A stretch of DNA of 64,000 nt from Paramecium sonneborni (lineage: Eukaryota > Ciliophora > Oligohymenophorea > Peniculida > Parameciidae). Of the stretch, positions 14,101 through 26,853 are shown one piece after another. The stretch lies in assembly GCA_905182985.1 (NCBI GenBank), contig CAJJDN010000078.1, positions 30,002 through 94,001 on the forward strand. Direction: 5' to 3'. The notes under the pieces were generated by a model. The model saw nothing but the letters and a program-made list of their open reading frames with translations, was not told where the DNA came from and ran no database searches. Every line of letters starts with the position of its first letter. Positions within the stretch are counted from its first letter, which is position 1. The position numbers and the translations under genes are program-made.

Positions 14101-17100
14101 ATTGTATTCATAAAATAAATATAATTCTTAATAGTCATATGTATCAGAAAGATAATTGATATTAAGTTAAGTAGGAGTACTTTATATTTCATTTATTTCG
14201 ATACATCTTTCTTAGATTAGTAAATAATTTTCAAAACATTTTAAGCAAATACCTTTAAAACAAAGAGCACATGAATTTAAGCAATAATATTAGCAAAGAT
14301 GACATCCATCATCAAATATCAAATTTCCGTCATCGCATTATTCATCAGGTGTGACAATTTCATCACCACAAATACTAAAGCATTATTTATTATGTAATTG
14401 ATATCCAATTTTGCATTGTATACATCCATTACCTAGTGAAAGGTCACATTTAAGACAGGAATCTCTACATTCACATCTATGTAACTTTGGGTTTAATTTG
14501 TACACATCAACACAATGATGACATTTATTATTTAAACACATATCACATATTAATGTATTTTAACATTTAAAATTACAATCTGATGTGCAACCATCATTAT
14601 CATCAGCTAAATTAGCATCATCACACTGTTCCATATATTTAATATCAGGAGCTGAAACAATTATTCCATCTCCACAAATGTTTTTACAATAATTAGAATA
14701 TGGGTTTAAACCCTCTCTACATCTTAAACATTAACCTAAATCATAATTGCACTCTAAACAATCTGGATAGCAATAAAATTAACAATTCTTACAAATTTTT
14801 CTAGTTGATTCAATAGCATCATCACATTTTTCAATTCCTACTATTTTTTCATCTCTGCATTATTCTTTACAAATATAATTATTTATTTAAGTATCTAAAT
14901 ACCAACCTATAGTTGCACATTCATAACATACTCCTCTTACACATTTTGTACACTGAGGTTAACATTCTAATTTACAATTATAGCATCCATCATTTGCATA
15001 AATATTTCTATCATCACATTCTTCAATTTAAGTAATTAGACCATCCCCACAATTGCAATCAATATAATTTGAATTACAAGGATCACATTAAGTATTCTAA
15101 GGACACTCAAAAAACTAATCAAGACTTATAGCATAATATTAATTTATAGGCATTTCACAATTGAGATAATCATTATTAAGAATAAATCCTAAAATACAAT
15201 CTTCACAATCATATTATGAAGTGCATTTCTTACAAAATTAAATGCATTCTTAACAATTTTAATTATCATCAAAATAACCTTCATTACAAACACATTAATT
15301 ATTAATTAATACTCTAAACTTTTTAAAATCACATTAGGTGCATATTAAATTATTAATACATCTATCACAATTTTAAGAACACTATATACATTATTCCTGT
15401 ATTTAATCAAAATAAGAATTAGGAGAACAAATACATCCTTAAAGAGGATTAATGAATCCTATTTTACACGTTAAACAATTTTATAAAGATGTGCAAGTTA
15501 AACAATTATTTGGACAAATCAAACATTAATTAGAATTCCAATCATAGTAATAATTATCTGAGCATGTTGTAATTAACACTGTATTTGGATTTGCACAATC
15601 GATTTCATTTATGCAAGTTTGACAACCAGTTCTACAATAATGAACAGTGATATAAAACTGATAAAATCCACAGTAAGCTTCAATAGGTTCATTATCAAGA
15701 CCTTAACATTCCCAATCAATTTTTAGAGTATTTGAAGAATGTTAATACATTTCAAATATTTTTTTAGTAGTATTCAATATAGTTAATTATTTAACAGGGT
15801 TATCATCAATATAAAAAATAAATTTTCCATCCTAAAATGTAGGTCCAAAAACAACTATAAAAGCTATAGATAAACTATGATGAGGATCAAGTATATTAAA
15901 TGTTCTTGAAAATCTAGCTTATGCCCATATAAAAGGTCCTCCAAAGATTCTCTAATTTTTATTTAAAATCGAATAATAAATATTGGATCCTTTAAGAAAA
16001 TTTAAACCTGTTTAAGTAACTATAATATATTCAGAATATGTAATAGGATTAATTTCCAATCCAATAAATTCTTTGATTAATAATCTAGAATCTATAATTA
16101 AATAAAATTAGAATACATTTAGTAGCATCGCTATCATCAAATTCCTAGCAATGAGTATTATTGATTTTAAATTAATTTTCATTAGAGCATCGAACACATT
16201 AACTCCATTTTGAAATGTAATAATCTGTATAACATTTAGTACATTTGAATTTTTCAGTGCATGTTTAACATGAATTGGGACAATAACCAGATGAAATTTC
16301 AACACTTCGAATAGCCCATCCTGCATTGTTATTTCTAAAATTAAATTAATTTTACGTATAATTGCCTATTAATTTAAGAGTAAAATAGTTTGTTATATTA
16401 GTTGATAAATAGAGATTATATTATTTGTTATTTGAATAAACTAATGAACTTTAATTGTAATTTGGTTTATCAATTTAAGCATATATTATAAAATTATCTA
16501 TTTGTACATTTGTACCATTTTTATATATTTTTGCATAATAAGTGTCATTAATACGTAATTCAATACTACTTTCAGGAGGCATTTCATTAAAAAGTATTAA
16601 TTAAAGATATATTTAAGTCAAATTATAAGGATTACTAAAGTTTGCAATTCTATAAATTCCTTAATTCTTTTGAAATAATCCAAGTATATAATAATTATCA
16701 AAGTTGAAATTTTGAGGAATTGGAAGACTAATATCAGTAAAATCATACAACATTTACCAATTATATTGTTCAGTATTTTTATTTTCAGACACACCAAACC
16801 AATAATAAACAAGTTCTAATAATAAATGTAAATTTTACTATTATATTATTCACAATAACCATTAATAAAAAATGGTTAGTCTTAAGGACAAATTTTTTTA
16901 CATCCTTGATATTTTACAAAATATGGACATTCTGATGGACAAGTGTTTTAACAAGAATTATCTGGTTGAATTATACCATAAAAACATTAAGTACATTGAT
17001 TTGGTAGATCACCCCAGCATTATTTGCAATTTGGATGGCATGATAATGTAGAATAGATTAAATTCTTTATTGATACATTACCCATTTAAGTGGATACCTT

Positions 17101-17580
17101 AAATTAATGAATCCCTTTAATATAAGTTTAATTAATTGTAAAATTAACACTCTGTATAAAGGCATTCTATGAATCGCAAAATCCTTTTTAAATATCTATT
17201 TTTTATATGGAACTATTATAAATCCAAGTATAATTTTAATTATTAATTGAATAAGTCAAATTATCCAAATCATTCCAAATACCAAATAATATGACATCAA
17301 ATGTTATAAAAAACATTTAACCATTAAACTCTTAATTTTTAAAATACTATGTTTATGATGAATAGTTGTTCAGTGTTATATAACTTCCTTATACCTAACA
17401 ATTTATAAAGTTTGCTGTTGTTTAAATTGCTTCCTTCTTTTCAAAGAAGCCATCAGAATACAAATAGCAAGTGTTAGAAAAACTGAAGCTTTTATTTTAT
17501 ATTAGGTATGATCCAATAGAAGTCCAATCACAATTAATCTTTACAAACAATAGAAGAATTAGGTTGATGAATAAAATCAT
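11119..17580 (-). CDS. Giant Cys-rich membrane protein with DUF4215-type repeats
   Basis: ATG at 17580, TGA at 11119-11121. Introns 16816-16838 (23 nt) and 16092-16116 (25 nt); the remaining 6414 nt give 2137 aa. A hydrophobic signal peptide (MILFINLILLLFV) is followed by beta-rich domains (about residues 20-600) and then about 1000 residues of Cys repeats. Many repeats have the form C-G-D-G-x...P-E-Q-C-D-D-G-N...D-G-C, the DUF4215 or myxococcal Cys-rich pattern, mixed with furin-like CxxC units. About 400 residues then lead to several hydrophobic helices in the last 300. It is probably a cell-surface or receptor-like protein; the ligand is unknown. Open frames on the plus strand across 11042-11617 are shadows of its C-terminus. 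Confidence 0.92.
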
Positions 17581-17944
17581 TATTTAAATTTTAATAAATT
17601 TTGCATTTCCTTCTTCCATTTATATCATCATACCATTATATAAAAGATAAAAATCATCATTAAAAGATATTTCAGACAATTAATTTTTTTTCATTTTGCA
17701 TTACTATTTATGAGAAAAGATTTGCTGCTTGTTCTCAATTTATAGAAAAAGTTATCTCTAATAATTCAAAATTATCTTTAGAATACATAATTTTTAATCA
17801 TGTGGTTGATTAGAAATTCTATAAATTATATCTAATAAAAAGATGATCTCTAAGCTACCATTTACACTAGTTATACATATTTGAGATTAACAATATAGTA
17901 ATCATGATGATCAAAATTTTTGACATATAGAATTTTTAAGTAGA

Positions 17945-18476
17945 ATGTATTCTAATTAATTGAATTTATTCTAATTATTAGTAATAAATGAAGAACCTGA
18001 ATTGCCATTTGGTAAAAAATATAATCATCAATATCAACTATGGAATTTCATCAATTTAGTTTTGAAAACAATTGAACATATATAAAGTATTTTATGATTT
18101 ATATCACATAATTATTTTAGAAGTACTAAATAATTTTATTTTATATTTTTTCAATTCAAAATATTAAATGATGCAATATGAATTTCTCATCTAAAAATAT
18201 GCTCAATTATTATTTTTAGATACTGATCAATTACTTTATTTTTGAATAAGATTGTATCATAAAGTTGATGGTATCTTCATATTCTAACTACAACTGATTG
18301 GATTCAAGTAATAATATAATGATTCTTTTTATATCGGAACCAAAAAAACTAAATATGATATTTGAAGAAATTCATATTTTTGTAGAAGAATATGGTCAAA
18401 AATTTTGAATTGTATAACAATTATTCCTTTATTAATATCAATCAATGAAGAATATAGTTTTAAGTTTATACCTTGA
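17945..18476 (+). pseudogene. Decayed gene fragment with in-frame TGA codons
   Basis: A frame from ATG 17945 gives protein-like sequence (NEEPELPFGKKYNHQYQLW). Removing a possible 34-nt intron (18087-18120) keeps it open, but TGA interrupts it at 18243 and 18363 before a final TGA at 18474. Both interrupted parts still look like protein, which suggests relatively recent inactivation. The flanks (17581-17944) also show short protein-like scraps. The family is not recognised. Confidence 0.35.
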
Positions 18477-18989
18477 ATGATTTAAAACATAATTTATTTA
18501 TTTAATAAAATTAATTAATTATATTAAAATTAATTTAAGCTTTTTAATATTACTATTCTATTATTATTATATTATTTCAATCTATTTTTATGATTTTTAT
18601 AAATTACTGCTTTTGTTTTTAAAACAACCAAAAAAATTATCAATAAAGTATTAAAAGAATGAAAAATGATAACTTTTGAAGAAGACAGTTAGAAATAATT
18701 GTCATTTTTTTATTTTATAAATATATAATTACAGAATAATGAATAATAAATTAATATTCAATTTTATTTTAACAATTGTCTAATTAATAAATATATTAGA
18801 TGATAAAAATGTATATTACACATTTTAAGAATGAATTTAGAAACAGATACAAACTTAATAACAGCAATATGATTAGGTTTAATGATATAGAGTTCAATTA
18901 TTGCTTAAGCTTAACCGAGTGAAAGATGAGTCAAGAGAGTCATCTAAGTTTTAATAAATTAATCTTATCAAATTTAATTATAGTAATAT
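18477..18989. other. AT-rich spacer
   Basis: About 0.5 kb before the WD40 gene, with nothing recognisable. An upstream ATG at 18882, in frame with that gene, is cut off by a TGA before the chosen start. Confidence 0.5.
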
Positions 18990-20468
18990 ATGATAGACAA
19001 AAGTTAAAAGTAGAGTATTATGCAAAATTTATTATAAAATTATTTAGGAATATAATTAATAGATTCTGGATAATCATATTGGTCAATTTTATTCCATAAA
19101 ATTTCCTCAATATTTAATATTTAGACTTAAATAGATAATAATTAAGCTAAATCAATAATAAGATTTAAGAATTTGATAAAAATATTAACTAAATTCTAAT
19201 TTCAAATTGTAAAATTATTTCTTTAATTATATTTTTAAATATCAAAATTTAATGAATCTATTTATTTCATAATTGAATTACTTGAATATAAGGCATAATT
19301 AAATTTTTTATTTTCTGAGTCTTCATATTAGAATAAATAATAAAAATTATTGAACTAAATGAAAATAAAATTATAAATAATTATTGAAATTATGAAATAG
19401 GAATAAAATCAATGTAAAAATTAAACTTTTTCATATGAATTATTACCTTAAAGTTTGACAAAATAGGATGCAATATCACATGCATTAGCAATAAATTCAA
19501 ATAATAATCTGTTATTAGTCTCAGAGGAATTTAACTTTAAAATATTTTATTTTAAAGATGGAAGTTTAAAGTTTCTTTAAAAATTTTATTGCCCAATTTT
19601 AAAATCGAATGAATTTGCTATAAATTTTATTAATACACTAGATTTTTGCAAATAAAAAAAATAGCTATTTATTTCTGGATCAGATACTTTGATTACTAAA
19701 TGGTCATTTAATCTAATATCAAGTGTAAAATATATTTAGAGATTAGAAGGTTAAGTCTGTATTGCAAGCCTTGTTATTCATCCTATAAAAGAAAATATAA
19801 TTATTTCTGGTAGTAAATTGGGCTCAATTTATTTTTGGTTTGATCATCAAAATTATGAAGGTTAGCCCTTTTCATAAACAATCTCAGAACATATTAAATG
19901 TGTTGTTGGATTATCAATAAACGATGATGGTTCAAAAGTAATATCAGCAGGAAAAGATGGAATAATTTTAATTATTGAACCGAATTCCACATCAGAACTG
20001 GATTATTCAAAATGTTCTTGGATAATTAAATAAAAAATCCAGGTTAAACCACATGGATATCGTATATGTTTTATAAATAATGATTCATTTACTTTTTAAC
20101 CATATGGACAATCGTAATTACATTATTACATTCTTTTAAATGGATAATTTATAAAAGATAAAGAATTTTAAATATAACTTAATCTTGAAGATTGCATGTA
20201 CTTTTTCCCTCAGATTTATAACAAAAAAAAGAAAATACTATTCAATAAATGCGGAAACACTTTAAATATTTTAAAGTATTAGGAATTGAATAAGGAGGAA
20301 TAATTGCTTTAGTATTACTAATAATTTTAATTACAATAAGTCATTTTATTTAATGAAACATTTAATCCCTGGATATTTGGAACAGTGAGTGAAGATGGAT
20401 AGTATTTAATCATTTGGGATGGTATATCAAGGAACATTTAAGTAAGAAAATATACAATATAAAATTGA
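18990..20468 (+). CDS. WD40-repeat protein, third local family member
   Basis: Single exon, ATG 18990 (first after an in-frame TGA; a second ATG at 19020 is possible) to TGA 20466-20468, 492 aa. The first about 150 residues are helical and polar. Degenerate WD repeats follow (FISGSDTLITKWS, SAGKDGIILIIE). The C-terminal block (FPQIYNKKKKILFNKCGN, SEDGQYLIIWD) matches the proteins at 5195-6190 and 8773-10314. Here the N-terminus has no clear Cys/His pair. Role unknown; likely a scaffold. Confidence 0.85.
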
Positions 20469-21347
20469 ATATTATTTTAAGAATAATTAAAATTAAATTT
20501 ATTATAACTTAATATCAATTATTATAATAAATATATGAGAATTATACAAATTCCAACATCTTTTATAATAAATTTCATCTAATTTATTTAATAAAATCTA
20601 TATTTTTAGCACTTGACCCTGGTTTTTCATTTCAAAAATTAGCCTGAAATGTTCCTCTAAAAAGAATGCAGAAATGCCTTCGATTTTTTTATATTCTATT
20701 AATTGTATCAGATTTATTAGATAAAATATAAATATCAATTAAAACATATATTAAATAATCATTTTCAATTTTTGAACTTTTTATATTCAAGTTTATATGA
20801 ATTTTTAAAATCAAATAGTTAAATTTTAGTTTTTATGGTTACACATATTCATAATATGCAAACTAAAATAAAGTTTAAAATGAATTTTAAAATCTCCAAT
20901 TAAAAGGAATTAACGTAGATATATCATCTATATTATAGCTATCAATGAAGATCAAAATTTTATTAGCAGAATGTAAAACTTTTAGGTTTGGTTAAATTGA
21001 ATGCTTTGTTTTATTCTAATGTAAAATTTTTTTAATTCATTTGATTTAAAATATAATTTTCAAAATTGATTAAATAGAATATAGTCTTTCCATTTTTAAA
21101 CTCTTGCAGCAATTTTAATAATTTTACATAATCAATTTTTACTCACAAAAATTATAAGTTAAGATAGATTAAATTATTAATTGTAAAATAAAGAATGGGA
21201 TGGTAAAAATAGCTTAATTGTAAAAATAGATGTTGAATAAAATATTTATATTATTATACTGTATTGAATATAGAATAATTAATATACATTAATTTAAATT
21301 ATTCTTAAACAATAAAAAGTTTTGACGTCATCATATTATTATTAATA
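20469..21347. other. AT-rich spacer
   Basis: About 0.9 kb with short runs of A and T and no convincing coding frame on either strand. It should hold the promoter of the peptidase gene. Confidence 0.55.
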
Positions 21348-21905
21348 ATGAATAAAATCATAGCCATCTTGTTTGTTCTATCTATTGCAAATGCTAGATC
21401 ATATACATTATATAAATAATGTGATTCTGCTTGGGCTAATGACTAATTAGGAACAAGTGCAGATACAATATGTAAAGCTGGATGTTTAGTTTCATCAATT
21501 GCTATGATGTTACATACTTATGGAGTAGTAACTGATGGTACAACAACTCCAAAGACAATGAATACATGGTTAAAAAAGCATGGAGGATATGTTTCTGGTG
21601 ATCTGTTTGTTTGGGCTTCAATAGAACCTCTTGGCTTTATTTTTTAAGGATGGTGCACAACTACATAAGCAACATGTAAACATTATAATTATGTTTTAGA
21701 TAAATTTGATGCTGGATATCATGTTATTTTGAATGTCAATAATGGTCATCATTATGTGTTGATGACATCATATTCAGGAAGTACATTCAATGTTAATGAT
21801 CCTGGATATTCCAAAACTAGTTATTCAGCTAGTGAAGTAAAAGAGGCAGCCTTTTATCTTCGTAACAAAGCCATCTATTTTAAGAATCATGTCTTAAATA
21901 TATGA
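21348..21905 (+). CDS. Secreted C39-like cysteine peptidase
   Basis: Single exon, ATG 21348 to TGA 21903-21905, 185 aa. A signal peptide (MNKIIAILFVLSIANA) precedes a papain-like fold of the Peptidase_C39-like family. Q24 in YKQCDSAW is the likely oxyanion Gln, C46 in KAGCLVSS the nucleophile, H134/H135 in GHHYVLM the base, and N150-D151 in NVNDPG the third residue. The bacterial pattern GCGPTS is altered to GCLVSS, but the Cys is kept. The gene is visibly richer in G+C than its surroundings and has few TAA/TAG codons, so acquisition from bacteria is possible. Substrate unknown; it may act in food vacuoles or outside the cell. Confidence 0.88.
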
Positions 21906-22214
21906 GTTATTCATTTAATAACAATATATAGAGAAAATATTCATTATAAATTAAACACCATTTCCAAAGATCATTAAATTAGGATCATCTCATTTATTTA
22001 AAATCTTCTTTTTATTTCACAGAGTCTTTCATTTTCAATATCTATATAAGAAAATTAATGAACATTTTATATTATTTAATTTTATTTAATAAAATTTGTT
22101 AGTAAAACATATAAATACTTATTATCATTTATCATTCCTTTACTTTGCTTGTTATATAATTATATTTTTTAAATATTTTTTTTTTAGCCACTATCAATAG
22201 ATTGTATACTTCAG

Positions 22215-24351
22215 ATGTTAGTATATTCTTCAGTAAGCGAAAAATTTGAAAAAGTAACAAAATTAGAGTAAAATATTTTTAAATTTATCATCCTAGAGCT
22301 ATAAGAAAAATTTTCATAAAGATTCAATAGCAAACGCTAATTTGTAAAAGTAATAATTATTAATTTTACAACCAAAATCATCCTTGAATAGTTTTTTTTT
22401 CTAAGATTTTTTTATTTATTTGGATCTCTTTAATTATATTATTCCCAGGTCATTATTATGGAAATTTTAAATCTAAATTTCAAGTATTCATTCTCAAGGG
22501 ATAAAAATGTATATATTATAATTATATTTTTGAAGTAGATGCTAAATGTCGAAATTATTATAAACATTCGATATCATCTGAATTCATTGAAAATTCAAAA
22601 TCTAATAACTAAAAAGATACTAAATATATTACTTTGAAGACGATGAGTATTGGGAACAAAGTTTCTTTATTATATTAAATAATATTATTTATTTAAAATA
22701 TTAAATTAATTCTTTCTGGAAAAAAATATTAATATAATATTGATAATTCAAATTTGAATAATTAAATATTTCTTATATTAAACACTCATTTCACTTTATA
22801 GATAATTATTGTATAATATTTGATATGTAAAAAAATTAATGATTACTATATTTATTAATAAATGATGATGAATTAATTTTAATTACTTAGTTTTTATATT
22901 TTTTCATCACATTGTTAATGAGAACATTAAATTATAAAAATAAAAAACTCAAGTTAATTAAATTTAGAAGAAATAATATTGATAAATAACGTGATTTAAT
23001 TGATGCAAAATTATCAATAAATGACTAATCATTTCTTTATGTAAACCCTGAGAATATATATTTCAATTTATTGAAAAATTTTATATTTATGTAAAATTTT
23101 TGATTTTTTTTCTATTTTAGTTATCATTCATTTATACTTTAAGTTTTCCTCTCATCTATAAGCCTTATATGAGTAATAATAACATTAAACATATTTATTC
23201 AAAAGTGGATGATAGAACTTTACCTTTATACATTTGATAATTTAAGTAGTTCGGCATAAATAGCTTCTTTAAACTCTATTCTAGAAAATACAAGTCAAGA
23301 AGCATATTTACTCTATGACGATCTTGTTAATCAATAAAGAAGTACTATGTTAAAAAATATTTGTTTATATGAAAAGAAAATAGATAAAAAAAATAATTAT
23401 CATATTATAATACTGATCTAGAAATTCTAATTTGAATTTAATTTTAAGAATATTTTATTTTGTGACTCTTTAACAAATTATTATTAATGTAAAAAAATGT
23501 ATTTATAGTTATTATTTAATTCAAGTGTTGGTGTTTTTAATTTTTACAATCATATTACTAATTTAAATATGTTTTTAGATGGATTTTTCAGATTTTATTT
23601 AATTAACAATTTTAGTTTATTAATATGGATAGCAGCTGTTAGAGAACCATAAATGCTGTACCCTTTTTATCGACCAATTATTATATATCCATTTATAAAA
23701 TATTAACATGATTTAGATTAATATTGACTTAAAAATTAGTGGTGCATTTAAAACTACATATTAACTTTTTTTAAATTGTTATTTGAAAAATCGTAAAAGA
23801 ATAATGTATTTTTTTTGTATAATAGTTAATAAACAATTTTTCTAATAAAATAACCAAATATTTTATCTCCAAAGAAATCATCTTATATTGAATAAAACTA
23901 ACTAGTTTCATCTTAATTATATTACTGTTTGTATATAGATTTAATTATTGAAGCTTTATAACTATAAAACATAAAAAATTTATCTCAATAATTTAAATAT
24001 TAATTTTAAAATGCTTATCATGAATTATTAATTAATATTCAAAACTGGTTCTATTTTAGAAATTTTATTAAATAATTACTTTTTATCAAAATTTCACCTT
24101 ATTTAACAATTGATTATTTCCTTGATATAAATCTATTAGGATTATGTTAATTAAGCATATAAGAACATAATTGCAATTATAATACCAGAAATTGAATCAG
24201 CATTCTTTATTATGGTCTTACTAAATTCTCAAGCTCTCTAATTCTGAATAATCAATCAATGAAGTTCTACGCATTATTTTTTTTATTTTTTAAAAGACTC
24301 TTTTTTTCTATACTGATTATTTAATATGATCATTTACATGAATATAATTGA
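22215..24351 (+). pseudogene. Degenerate multi-pass membrane protein gene
   Basis: Several stretches read as one membrane protein in the forward direction but in shifting frames. ATG 22215 opens VSEKFEKVTKLEQ. Next comes GHYYGNFKSKFQVF (about 22450), then a frame with hydrophobic helices (about 22850-23100, possible 30-nt intron near 23096), then a long frame from about 23210 to 24351. That last frame is broken by TGA at 23725 and 24193, with protein-like sequence on both sides. Some frame changes may be real introns, but the two TGAs lie where no GT...AG intron of normal size fits. I read it as a decaying gene; family not identified. Confidence 0.45.
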
Positions 24352-25042
24352 ATAAAAATAAAGAAATGTTATTTTTTGTATCACAATAATAACCTAAACT
24401 ATAACCTGAATAAATGCTAAAAATAAACTATAGCTTCATAACCACTAAGTTGAAACTTTACTAGTTCAAACTAATTTATAAAAAAATTCAATTAAATTAA
24501 TAACAACTATTAACAATCATTATTAACAAACATCAATGAATAATAATGCTTTTTTAGAATTGTATTTGATTAATTAAATACATGCATAAACTTAATATTT
24601 AAAAAGATCAAATTAAAAACTATAAAGTTGTACTCTATATTAATAGTGACTAAAATTGATGCTTAATTATTCAATGACTAATTATATTAAATCAATAAAA
24701 TAATTAACACTAAAGAATACAGAAATTATTAGAATAATTTAAGGTAGATTAAATTGAAATGTAATCTAACCAGTTATATTATTATGAAACCAACAATGTC
24801 AATTTGAATAATATAAAAAATGTCATATTAATTAATCTAGATTTCTTAATCAATATACAATGAGGTATTATTATTTATTATGTTTATAATACTAATTAAA
24901 TCTTCTAATAGTATAAAAATGATTCTTACAAAAATTCAATAATATAATTTAATAACAACATGTTGTTGAATTAGAATAATAAATCATTTTCAAAATAATA
25001 ATTAATATTATTGTTGATTCTATAAAAATAACATAATATGAA
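24352..25042. other. AT-rich spacer, possibly more decayed coding sequence
   Basis: Rich in Asn/Gln-type codons on the plus strand (about 24880-25040) but no frame stays open and protein-like. It lies downstream of the degenerate membrane gene and beyond the stop of the small Cys-rich gene. Confidence 0.4.
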
Positions 25043-25426
25043 TCAACTATACCATCTTTCCTTTAAGTTACTCTATAAATTTGAAATAAACTGTTAGAGA
25101 TCATTATATGAAAGAGTATTTTCGGCCGCTGTAAATGATTAACTTAAACTCATTAAGAAGTGAGAAATGGATTTTATCTTATAAAAAGTTTAAGATTTTT
25201 TTGCCTACTCGCATTAAAAGGGGACATCCTTAATGAATTCTTCAGTGCAGTTACAGATTACATCACCATTTTGAGTGAGGAACTGAGGTGAGCCACATTT
25301 CATATGGTACCAAATTCTAAATACTTTCGATGAACAGACACAATTACTAGGGCAAGTCATTTTTAAAGGAATCATTAATCCCTTTTTAAGTGGTTTTTAT
25401 GGTACTGATATCCATGAAACTGACAT
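25043..25426 (-). CDS. Small Cys-rich protein, unknown function
   Basis: Single exon, ATG at 25426 to TGA 25043-25045, 127 aa. The central about 60 residues carry seven Cys in the order CPSNCVC, then WYHMKCG, then VICNC and FQC, with aromatic residues and a His between them. This could bind zinc or form disulfides. No signal peptide is evident, which favours metal binding inside the cell. The tail (about 65 residues) is helical and polar. It stands out because its sequence is clearly protein-like and less AT-rich inside a long barren stretch. I do not recognise the family. Confidence 0.8.
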
Positions 25427-25483
25427 TTTTTTGTTTAATAATATAATAATAATGGTTATGCAACAGATGATCAGCTTAAAATG

Positions 25484-25623
25484 CATAATTTCTATTAGAT
25501 ATATATTTTATTTTATTCTATTGTATATCAATATATTGAATGTTTCATAATTTCTATTAGGTATATTTATTTTATTTTATTTTATTCTATTGTATATCAA
25601 TATATTGAATGTTTCATAATTTC
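25484..25623. repeat. Tandem direct repeat, two units of 62 and 69 bp
   Basis: Units 25484-25545 and 25546-25614 both begin CATAATTTCTATTAG and end with the same about 35 bp (through TATTGAATGTTT). They differ by an internal gain of TTTTA steps, and a 9-bp start of a third unit follows. Probably slippage in AT-rich DNA upstream of the Cys-rich gene. Confidence 0.9.
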
Positions 25624-26853
25624 AATCATTCTTCAATAATTAATACAATTTGCATATTCTTTTTATAAAATATTCTGAGTCTTTACTATTCTATTCAATC
25701 GACATTTCTGATTAAATGAGAAATAGTTTTAATATTAGTTAAAATATTTGATTAATTTTAATTTATACTATAATCATAACTTTGATAATATATATATTTG
25801 AATAATTCTCTACGTTTATCATTCATATATAAACATTATTATAGATTGACATCAATTATGATTCTATTTTGAATTTTATTTCTTCTTTCTTAATCAAAAA
25901 GATAATAAAGATTATAAATTTTTTCTTATTTCAGTATTTTATGAATAATAGTATAATAATCAAAAATTTACATAAACTTCTCTTAATCTTTATTTTTTTA
26001 TAATTTAAAATAAGATGTTTATATTAATTATTATTATATTTATATAAGTTTTGATTATACTTATATTTTTAATTATTAATATAATTCAATTATTATTATA
26101 TTCTTAGATGTTGGAAATACAATTGATTGTAATATCAAAAAGAGACTGCTAAAGTAAGAATGTTAATTATTTAATTATCTACACATCTTTTTAATTCTAA
26201 GAATTAAATGATATATAATTTTAGATTCTCTAATAATATTTTTCAAATCTATCGAATCAATTAATATTTATAAACATGTATGAATAACTTCTTAAAAATT
26301 GATTTGATGTAATGGAGCTTTTAAATGATATATCAGATCTCTTATGGATACAAGATTGTTATTGAAAGGAATGTATAAATAAGGCTTTCACTTCAATCTT
26401 TTTTTTTGATTCTCTTGGAACACACTATAAATTAGATTATATTTTGCATAAAGATTCTAATTATGCATGCAGATTTACTAAAATTAAACAATCAAACTTG
26501 ATTTTATAATCATAATTATATATCAACTTAAACCTACAAAATACCTGTTATTTATTTATTTAAGGAAAAGTTAAACTACAAATTAAAACTTAATACAATT
26601 ATCAAAGAGAAATAAATCCAAATTTATTTACATATAATTATTTTTGTCTTTTTCTTCACACTCTTAGTAGATTTAATTAGTTTGAAATGATCAACAAAGA
26701 TATAAAAGCACAAAACTGAAAACCACTTATTGTAAATTATAAACATCTGCATATTAAGAAATTCTGAATTCTCTAAATTAATACCAATATTTAGATATTT
26801 AGTATATTTTTTTTATAAATTTTAAAATTATCATTATTTATAGATAATTAATT
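25624..26853. other. Long AT-rich spacer
   Basis: About 1.2 kb, extremely AT-rich, with no convincing coding frame on either strand. It separates divergent genes and so should hold both promoters; no shared motif was found. Confidence 0.55.
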
